Shown: positions 58,561 to 64,000 of the stretch, piece after piece
Layout of the letters: each line of letters opens with the position of its first letter
Numbering within the stretch: position 1 is the first letter of the stretch
Virus record (IMG/VR): IMGVR_UViG_3300030098_004409
Location: 1 to 64,000 of that record
Length of the DNA: 64,000 bases
Source: a virus
Direction: 5' to 3' (one strand)
The notes under the pieces: model-generated
Seen by the model: the letters and a program-made list of their open reading frames with translations, nothing else
The model's database searches: none
What the model was told of the DNA's origin: nothing
Translations under genes and position numbers: made by a program

Positions 58561-59522
58561 ACAATATACTAATTACAGGCGGACTTGGATTTATAGGCGC
58601 ACACTGTATAGAAAAATGGTCAGAAGAGGAGTGGTCTGTATATGTAATAGACAATTTGTCTTCTAACACTATAACTGCGGAGCATCCGATAGCTCAAAAT
58701 GTCACGTTTATAGAAGCAGACGTAATTGATATCGACTGGGAAGAGTTGCCAAAATTTGACTTGGTTTTACATCTTGCCTCTCCTGTTGGGCCAGTTGGTG
58801 TCCTTAAGCACTCTGGTGTTATGGCTGACATTATACTTAAGGATATATACTCAGTAATCGAGGGCGCAAAACATAATGACTGCCCACTTGTATTTGTCTC
58901 TACTTCGGAGATATATGGACATAGAGACTCTAAAACTTATTTGTCAGAAGTTGGTGACAAAGTTCTAAAGGGTGAGTTTACCGTTCGTAATGAATATGCA
59001 ATAGCGAAGCTTTTGTCTGAGATTGTGCTTTCCAACTGCGCTAAAATAAACAAAGATTTTAAGTACCAAATCATTCGCCCATTTAATGTGACCGGCGCGC
59101 ATCAGCTTCCAGACGGAGGTTTTGTTCTTCCTAGATTTGTAAAGCAGGCGCTAGATGGAGAAGATATTACTGTATACTATAGCGGCGAACAGATCAGAGC
59201 TTTCACTTGGGTCAAGGATATCGTAGAGGGTATATACTTAACATCAACTGCCCCAGATGAACTATGGAACGAAGAGTGGAACATTGGCAACGAGAAAAAT
59301 GAAGAGAGTATTCTTTATCTTGCAAAAAGAGTAAAAGCTCTTACAGGTTCTCAATCTAGAATAGCTCATGTAGACCCCGTAGCGCTTCATGGGAAGCTGT
59401 TTTCAGAAGCCCCTGAAAAGATACCAGACGCATCTAAGATCAAGCAGAAGCTAGGCTGGAAGCCCACAAAGGGGATAGATGACGTTATCAAAGAAGTGGT
59501 AGAATTTTGGAGTAACCAATGA
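58557..59522 (+). CDS. NAD-dependent epimerase/dehydratase
   Basis: A 321-residue SDR. ITGGLGFIGAHC (residues 5-16) is the cofactor loop; catalytic YxxxK is in NEYAIAKLLSE. The UDP-glucuronate decarboxylase-like or 4-epimerase-like subgroup is possible. Provides a second nucleotide-sugar remodelling activity in this block. Confidence 0.83.
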   Translation: MNNILITGGLGFIGAHCIEKWSEEEWSVYVIDNLSSNTITAEHPIAQNVTFIEADVIDIDWEELPKFDLVLHLASPVGPVGVLKHSGVMADIILKDIYSVIEGAKHNDCPLVFVSTSEIYGHRDSKTYLSEVGDKVLKGEFTVRNEYAIAKLLSEIVLSNCAKINKDFKYQIIRPFNVTGAHQLPDGGFVLPRFVKQALDGEDITVYYSGEQIRAFTWVKDIVEGIYLTSTAPDELWNEEWNIGNEKNEESILYLAKRVKALTGSQSRIAHVDPVALHGKLFSEAPEKIPDASKIKQKLGWKPTKGIDDVIKEVVEFWSNQ

Positions 59523-60208
59523 ATATTATAGAGCAGATATATTATAATGATGTCAAGCTACATCCTTCTTATTTTGAGAAGTATAGAAAAGTTCCTAAGT
59601 ATCCGGGACAAAGAGAGTCTGGCGGGTGGAATAAGCACAGTGGATGGAGAGGGCATGACTTTCCTAGAGTGTGGTGTATACTAGACTTCATTGAGTGGAC
59701 AAGTCAAATTGAATTATCTGGGCATATTGGCGTTACAGACGATGAAGACCCTGAGCTAGAGTTTGTAGAGAATAGATTCTCCAAAAAGACAGTATTAAGT
59801 TATCCTCCGCACGACTTGCATGACGAGATTAAAACAGACGAGGGCTTTGACTTTTTTCTATTTAGCCAGACAATAGAACATTTATATAATCCGCATCTGG
59901 CTATCCGAAACATTAGAAATGCGATGAAGCCTTCTGGTCTTGTGTTTACAAGTGTGCCAACTATAAATATACCGCACATGACACCAGTCCACTTTGGTGG
60001 CTATACGCCGATGGGCTTAGCTTCAATGTTTATTTTGAGTGGATTCCAAGTTGTTAAAATGGGTCAGTGGGGCAATCATGATTATATCTCAAAGATTTTT
60101 GAAAAGCATACATGGCCTGACTTCTATGAATTAGCGAACGAAAATGGTGAAGTAACTAACGAAGAAAGAAATTGTTGTCAGTGTTGGATTTTAGCGAGGG
60201 CTATATAA
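59519..60208 (+). CDS. SAM-dependent methyltransferase-like
   Basis: A 229-residue protein. FFLFSQTIEHLYNPHLAIRN, then AMKPSGLVFTSVPTINIPHM, is the C-terminal half of a type-11 methyltransferase. The GxGxG loop at the expected N-terminal place is weak, so SAM binding is probable but not certain. Glycan block 2. Confidence 0.72.
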   Translation: MNIIEQIYYNDVKLHPSYFEKYRKVPKYPGQRESGGWNKHSGWRGHDFPRVWCILDFIEWTSQIELSGHIGVTDDEDPELEFVENRFSKKTVLSYPPHDLHDEIKTDEGFDFFLFSQTIEHLYNPHLAIRNIRNAMKPSGLVFTSVPTINIPHMTPVHFGGYTPMGLASMFILSGFQVVKMGQWGNHDYISKIFEKHTWPDFYELANENGEVTNEERNCCQCWILARAI

Positions 60209-60999
60209 TGAAGAAGATATTTTTCTGCATGGCAGAGTACCCAGAGCCTAGACAGGGCTTCTTTTTAAAGTATATGTCAAAAGCTAATCAGAAATATTCA
60301 GACATGCATGGCTTTGAGTACATAGAAATGACAAGCTTGCCCAGAGAAGAAGATGGGGAGTTTTGGAGAAATAATCCTACATGGCTAAAGCACAAAGTTG
60401 TTCATGACTGGATTGAAGAAGGTTTTGTTGAAGACGGAGATATAGTCTCACACATAGACGCTGATATCGCTATTGCCAAGTTTGATAAGTCATTTGAACC
60501 AAGTGAAGGCAAATCCTTTGGTTACGCGATTGATTCCTGCAATACGCATTGCATGGGAGCGTATACAATTAGAGTGAACGATTGGTCTAGAAATATGTTA
60601 AAGAATATGCTTGATGAAGAGTTCTACCAAAGAATGAAACACAACAAATCTCCTGAGCATACAAATCCGATAACAGGACAACCGAACTGGGAGCTATTTA
60701 GAGAACAGGCGTCTTGGTATACAATGTCAGGACTACCTCTCCATAGCTGGATTCCATTTGCGCAACTACCTAACTATGGCTTTCACATGAACAAATCTTC
60801 CGAAACAATCTACTCGATAGACGAGCTGCTTGAGAATGTAGAAATCTTCCCGACAGAATGGAACGTAACTCATATCCCTGAAGAAGATGGAGAGGACAGG
60901 TTCTACATAAATCCCACAGTAACAGAAGATACTATACTTAGACACTTTGCTGGCGGAAGAGCATGGAGAGCACACTACTTTACTGGAGAAGAGCAATGA
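60208..60999 (+). CDS. glycosyltransferase-like (DxD, GMA12/MNN10-type)
   Basis: A 263-residue protein from ATG 60208. IVSHIDADIAIAKFDKSFEP provides the DxD. The early region MKKIFFCMAEYPEPRQGFFL is GT-A-like. Family by pattern only. Overlaps the previous gene by one base. Confidence 0.65.
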   Translation: MKKIFFCMAEYPEPRQGFFLKYMSKANQKYSDMHGFEYIEMTSLPREEDGEFWRNNPTWLKHKVVHDWIEEGFVEDGDIVSHIDADIAIAKFDKSFEPSEGKSFGYAIDSCNTHCMGAYTIRVNDWSRNMLKNMLDEEFYQRMKHNKSPEHTNPITGQPNWELFREQASWYTMSGLPLHSWIPFAQLPNYGFHMNKSSETIYSIDELLENVEIFPTEWNVTHIPEEDGEDRFYINPTVTEDTILRHFAGGRAWRAHYFTGEEQ

Positions 61000-61460
61000 A
61001 AAAAATAGCCGCTATATTAGACACGTTAGCTGCATCACAAAACTCATTCTATTTAATAAAAGAGTTTAATAAACTGCATAAAAACTATGAGTATTCACCC
61101 GTGTGTTTTTACAACAATTTAAGTGCCACGCCAGTCAAGACTTTCTTTGCTTGTATGAATGTTTCGTATTACTCATATTTCGACGGAGTGACAATAGCCA
61201 CATCTATCGAAACCGCAGATACTATTTTGAAAACAAAGAATAGATCTGAGAAGAAGTTTCTTTACTTATGGGATCTTGAATGGATAAGAGGATCTATGGA
61301 TTTTAATTATGTAAATTCTGTGTTATCTGATCCTAATTTGGCTATAATAAGTAGAAGCAATTCGCACAAACAACTAATAGAAAACTATTGCAATAAAGAA
61401 GTTTCTGGTATTGTTCAAGACTGGAACATGGAGCAGTTGGAGGAAATAATATGGACATAA
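60996..61460 (+). CDS. glycan-block protein, unknown
   Basis: A 154-residue protein from ATG 60996. KKFLYLWDLEWIRGSMDFNY and NLAIISRSNSHKQLIENYCN resemble the donor-side half of small phage GT-associated proteins, but no complete domain is recognised. Last gene of glycan block 2. Confidence 0.55.
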   Translation: MKKIAAILDTLAASQNSFYLIKEFNKLHKNYEYSPVCFYNNLSATPVKTFFACMNVSYYSYFDGVTIATSIETADTILKTKNRSEKKFLYLWDLEWIRGSMDFNYVNSVLSDPNLAIISRSNSHKQLIENYCNKEVSGIVQDWNMEQLEEIIWT

Positions 61461-62221
61461 GTATTATAACCAAAATGTACTTAGATGAAGGAAAGAGTAC
61501 ACATCAAATAGCTGAAGAGCTTGGGACATATCCCAATAAGATTAGACGGGCTTTGGTCTCAAGTGGTATTGAGCTACGGACAAAAAGCGAGTCGCATAAA
61601 AAAGCCCTGAAAACCGGAAGAGCGAAGCACCCCACAAAAGGCAAGAAAAGAACAGAGGAAGTCAAGGAAAAAATCAGTCGCACTATGGAGAAACAGTGGG
61701 CTGGATTGCCCGAAGCAGAAAAGAAACGTAGGAGCGAAATAGGTAAAGAGTCTTGGGAAAGTAAAAGCGAGTCCGAAAAAATTGAGCTGCAGCGAAAAGC
61801 CGCTCACGCGCTTAGAGAGACAATCATTCATGGTTCAAAGCCAGAGAGGTTATTGTATGATAAGCTAGGAGAAAGCGGAAGAGCTGTTGAGCTACATAGG
61901 AAAGGGCTCATTGAGGGTACTAACTATGAAATGGATTTGTACTTACCAGATATAATGACTGTAATTGAAGTTGATGGACCGCAACATTTTAAACCAGTTT
62001 TTGGAGAAAAGGGGTTGCGAGAATACGTCAAGCATGATATAATTAAGAACGGTATTCTCATTAAAAGAGGGTTCTGTGTAATTAGAGTAAAATACCTATG
62101 CACTTCTTATAGTAGGGCTATAGGTAGAAGGTTGTGGGAAGCTGTAGAGCCTGTTGTAGAACAGATTGAAAACAAGTTTCCTCCGAAGAGTAAAAGACTT
62201 ATTGAACTGGAGATTTCTTAA
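61451..62221 (+). CDS. homing-endonuclease-like protein (HTH + NUMOD3-like + EDxHD-type nuclease)
   Basis: A 256-residue protein. N-terminal HTH (DEGKSTHQIAEELGTYPNKI), a NUMOD3-like basic stretch (TKGKKRTEEVKEKISRTMEK), and a C-terminal Vsr/EDxHD-type core with MDLYLPDIMTVIEVDGPQHF and YVKHDIIKNGILIKRGF. This order is known from free-standing phage homing endonucleases of the I-Bth0305I/F-CphI type. It sits at the end of the glycan block, next to conserved phage genes. Confidence 0.75.
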   Translation: MDISIITKMYLDEGKSTHQIAEELGTYPNKIRRALVSSGIELRTKSESHKKALKTGRAKHPTKGKKRTEEVKEKISRTMEKQWAGLPEAEKKRRSEIGKESWESKSESEKIELQRKAAHALRETIIHGSKPERLLYDKLGESGRAVELHRKGLIEGTNYEMDLYLPDIMTVIEVDGPQHFKPVFGEKGLREYVKHDIIKNGILIKRGFCVIRVKYLCTSYSRAIGRRLWEAVEPVVEQIENKFPPKSKRLIELEIS

Positions 62222-63006
62222 TGCAAGACCAAATTGATTTAGAATTGTTTGACGCTGAAAGTATGACCGAAGATGATGTACTTTTAGTTCCTAAGCAAGA
62301 AGAACAAGACCAAAACATTCCTGAGTATGCGTCTCCAGAATGGAACAAATACGTCATGGAGCATTTTAGGTCTGATGAATTAATCGACGGAAATCCTATT
62401 TGTGCAGGGCTGCGGAGAGTAGCAGGATTGTTACTAGGGGAGATTATAGAATCTGGCCCCGACAAGGTATTCCCAGCCACAGATGGAAACGGACCCGGAC
62501 GAGCCACTGTTGTATATCAAGTGGTAGTGAACTGGATGAATAGCGGCTCAGTTCGGGTTTTTAAGGAAGTTGCCGATGTATGGCATGGTAACACAGATGA
62601 TCTATTTTGTGCTCATCCTGTTGCTACTGCTAGCACTCGTGCGGAAGGACGCGCTTTACGTAAAGCTTTAGGTATTAGATGTTTAGCTGCTGAAGAATTA
62701 GCAAGAAAAGACATCGTATCTATTGTCCAGCAAAGCGTAAAAAAGGATAACCCCATCAGCGGAGAATGGGACGAAGCAGCTATGATTAGCTCTTCACAAA
62801 TTAATTTTATTGATAATAAATGCAGACAGTTAGATATTAATGTTGTGGAATTTATCAACTCTGGAGAAGGAGCCTATGACTCAATCGAAGAAGTTGAGAA
62901 GAGCAAAGCCTCCGCAATGCTCGGTGTTCTTAACAAATATCAAACTAAGCAAAGCGAGATGCCGGAAGGTATCATGGGTTATAACAAGAATTGGAGAAAT
63001 GCGTAA
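62221..63006 (+). CDS. conserved phage protein, possible recombination/ssDNA factor
   Basis: A 261-residue protein. The block TVVYQVVVNWMNSGSVRVFK, then ATASTRAEGRALRKALGI, recalls single-strand-annealing (Erf/Rad52-type) or related phage proteins, whose TRAEGRA(L/A)R(K/R)ALG motif is common. C-terminal helix LINKY-type region. Assignment by motif recall. Confidence 0.55.
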   Translation: MQDQIDLELFDAESMTEDDVLLVPKQEEQDQNIPEYASPEWNKYVMEHFRSDELIDGNPICAGLRRVAGLLLGEIIESGPDKVFPATDGNGPGRATVVYQVVVNWMNSGSVRVFKEVADVWHGNTDDLFCAHPVATASTRAEGRALRKALGIRCLAAEELARKDIVSIVQQSVKKDNPISGEWDEAAMISSSQINFIDNKCRQLDINVVEFINSGEGAYDSIEEVEKSKASAMLGVLNKYQTKQSEMPEGIMGYNKNWRNA

Positions 63007-63335
63007 TGAAAGTTCAATTAAATGCTGGTAAATTAAACGTAGCTTTTGAAGGCGAAACTGTCCGTGAATTATGGAAACAGATTGCTATATTTCAAGAGGT
63101 GTTTGGTGAAACTACATGTGGCAAATGTGGCTCAGAGAATCTCAGATTCGTTGTAAGAGAAAACGACGGAAACGAATACTATGAGCTTCGCTGTATGGAT
63201 TGTGGAGCTAAGCTATCGTTTGGCGCCAACAAGAAGGGTGGAGGTTTGTTCCCTAAACGTAAGGACGCCGATGGAAATTGGCTACCTGACGGTGGGTGGC
63301 AAAGATGGAACCCTAAAACGAAATCCCTTGAATAA
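63006..63335 (+). CDS. zinc-ribbon phage protein
   Basis: A 109-residue protein from ATG 63006. A Cys4 zinc ribbon (TTCGKCGSEN...LRCMDCGAKL) is followed by NKKGGGLFPKRKDADGNWLP and GWQRWNP, a conserved phage tail segment of unknown role. Last gene of the plus-strand run. Confidence 0.7.
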   Translation: MKVQLNAGKLNVAFEGETVRELWKQIAIFQEVFGETTCGKCGSENLRFVVRENDGNEYYELRCMDCGAKLSFGANKKGGGLFPKRKDADGNWLPDGGWQRWNPKTKSLE

Positions 63336-63354
63336 GGGTGCTCCGGTTAAGGCG

Positions 63355-63389
63355 ACCTCGCTCAGGGATACTTGGGCGAGGTTTCTTTA
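63355..63389 (+). terminator. Rho-independent terminator
   Basis: A 10-bp stem ACCTCGCTCA/TGGGCGAGGT (63355-63364 with 63373-63382, one G-T pair), 8-base loop, then TTTCTTTA. Ends plus-strand transcription. Confidence 0.85.
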
Positions 63390-63399
63390 TGGCATAAAT

Positions 63400-63428
63400 A
63401 AAGCCCCGCGATTAAGCAGGGCTTTTTT
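63400..63428. terminator. bidirectional Rho-independent terminator
   Basis: AAAGCCC/GGGCTTT (63400-63406 with 63419-63425) with T-runs on the 3' side of both strands (TTTTTT on plus, TTTATTTAT on minus). It separates the plus-strand run from the convergent minus-strand gene. Confidence 0.85.
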
Positions 63429-63451
63429 AATGGACTTAAAGGCTCAAGTCT

Positions 63452-64000
63452 TTATAGGTACTCTAGAGATACATACAGTCCATATGATGTTTTTGACCCA
63501 ATACTTAATGGAGAAGCGGAGAGAGCTGCATACCAAGTATGTCTCAAAGCTAGCCCAGTTCCACCAAAAGTATTAGTAGTAGTCTTTGTTCCTAAGTTAG
63601 GAGTACCGCCAGCGAAGTCATCCCTGTAGCTATTATCATAGTACTGTAACCACTTAGGCTGAACAGCAGCAACGTCAGTATTAACACTATTTACAAAGTG
63701 TCCACCACTTCCGGGTGAATTAAACAGAGGAACAACTACGCCAGTACCACCGACAGTTTCGGTATCACCGGTAACAGATCCAAGTCTTTCGTCGCCATTG
63801 CCTTGACCTGCAGTAGCTTCTGTCTGAGTAAAGTTTGTGAACTTGACACCAGAAGAGTTGGTGTAGAAGTCTTGTGCGGCTCTCCAAGTACCAGCGTCTG
63901 GCCAAGGTGATCCCCACCAGAACATGTCTCCAGAACCATAGAAGTTACTATTCATGGCTACGTTGTCAGAGCCATTGCTTGATTCCCAAGCATCAGTTGT
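63452..64000 (-). CDS. C-terminal part of a minus-strand structural-type protein (runs off window)
   Basis: The minus frame is open from its stop near 63452 to the right edge, giving 182 residues without the start. Composition is Gly/Thr/Ser-rich with many aromatic residues (for example FWWGSPWPD and LALRHTWYAALSASPLSIG), as in phage tail-fibre, collar or decoration proteins. The end SYGLYVSLEYL is a beta-strand finish. Only gene on the minus strand in the window; convergent with the plus run across the bidirectional terminator. Confidence 0.6.
   Translation of the reverse strand, partial: TTDAWESSNGSDNVAMNSNFYGSGDMFWWGSPWPDAGTWRAAQDFYTNSSGVKFTNFTQTEATAGQGNGDERLGSVTGDTETVGGTGVVVPLFNSPGSGGHFVNSVNTDVAAVQPKWLQYYDNSYRDDFAGGTPNLGTKTTTNTFGGTGLALRHTWYAALSASPLSIGSKTSYGLYVSLEYL

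Noticed and set aside
1-64000. CRISPR array, insertion sequence, integrase or prophage attachment site
   Set aside because: I saw no spaced direct repeats, transposase or integrase motifs, or duplicated att-like sequence anywhere in the window.

Overview
This window looks like part of a large tailed-phage genome (Caudoviricetes, probably a myovirus-like phage). It is AT-rich, densely packed and almost entirely plus-strand. Most genes overlap by 1-8 bases and many have a clear AGGAG-type ribosome site. Phage hallmarks are an rIIB-like fragment, UvsX/RecA, a DnaB-type helicase, a DnaG-type primase, SSB, PhoH, a dNMP kinase, several phage-style nucleases, two small sigma-like factors and candidate virion proteins. 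Four Tat-signal DUF1501 proteins, a Chlamydia-type class Ic NrdB and a tmRNA tag ending EENFALAA make a host in the Planctomycetota-Verrucomicrobiota-Chlamydiota group plausible. That host assignment is inference.

Layout. 1-3.3 kb: rIIB-like end, epimerase, deoxyribosyltransferase-like protein, zinc-ribbon peptide, PAP2 phosphatase. 3.28-3.62 kb: a phage-encoded tmRNA (ssrA). 3.7-9.7 kb: first glycan-modification block (glycosyltransferases, sulfotransferase, tandem radical-SAM protein). 9.7-13.9 kb: holin-like peptide, small unknowns, sigma-like factor, DeoC-like protein, abundant-looking virion protein with a strong terminator. 13.96-17.7 kb: a consensus sigma70 promoter, a structured leader RNA or ncRNA, then nrdA, a small gene and nrdB. 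17.75-25.5 kb: structural candidate plus four DUF1501 genes alternating with small secreted, Cys-rich or basic proteins. 25.5-31.7 kb: phoH, zinc-ribbon, HTH and small membrane proteins, uvsX and a nuclease. 31.6-42.6 kb: replication module (helicase, primase, dNMP kinase, RecB/Cas4-like nuclease, a DNA polymerase III alpha subunit split into two genes, DnaQ-like exonuclease, SSB, sigma-like factor). 42.6-61.5 kb: second and much larger glycan block of about 20 genes. 61.5-63.3 kb: homing-endonuclease-like gene and two conserved phage proteins. 63.35-63.43 kb: two terminators. 63.45-64 kb: the end of a minus-strand gene running off the window.

How it fits together. The phage supplies its own dNTP synthesis, recombination and replication core. 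It carries two sigma-like factors that may divide transcription into classes. Its tmRNA would act on stalled ribosomes. The two glycan blocks hold most of the enzyme types needed to build and decorate a surface or virion glycan: sugar epimerase or reductase, sugar dehydrogenase, nucleotidyltransferase, many GTs, formyl-, methyl- and sulfotransferases, and a deacetylase. The DUF1501 cluster is the most unusual accessory module: four diverged paralogues with Tat signals, so the products are predicted to leave the cytoplasm folded. The other standouts are the split polymerase with four genes inserted at the end of its palm domain, the tyrosyl-radical-less NrdB, and the pseudoknotted RNA ahead of nrdA.
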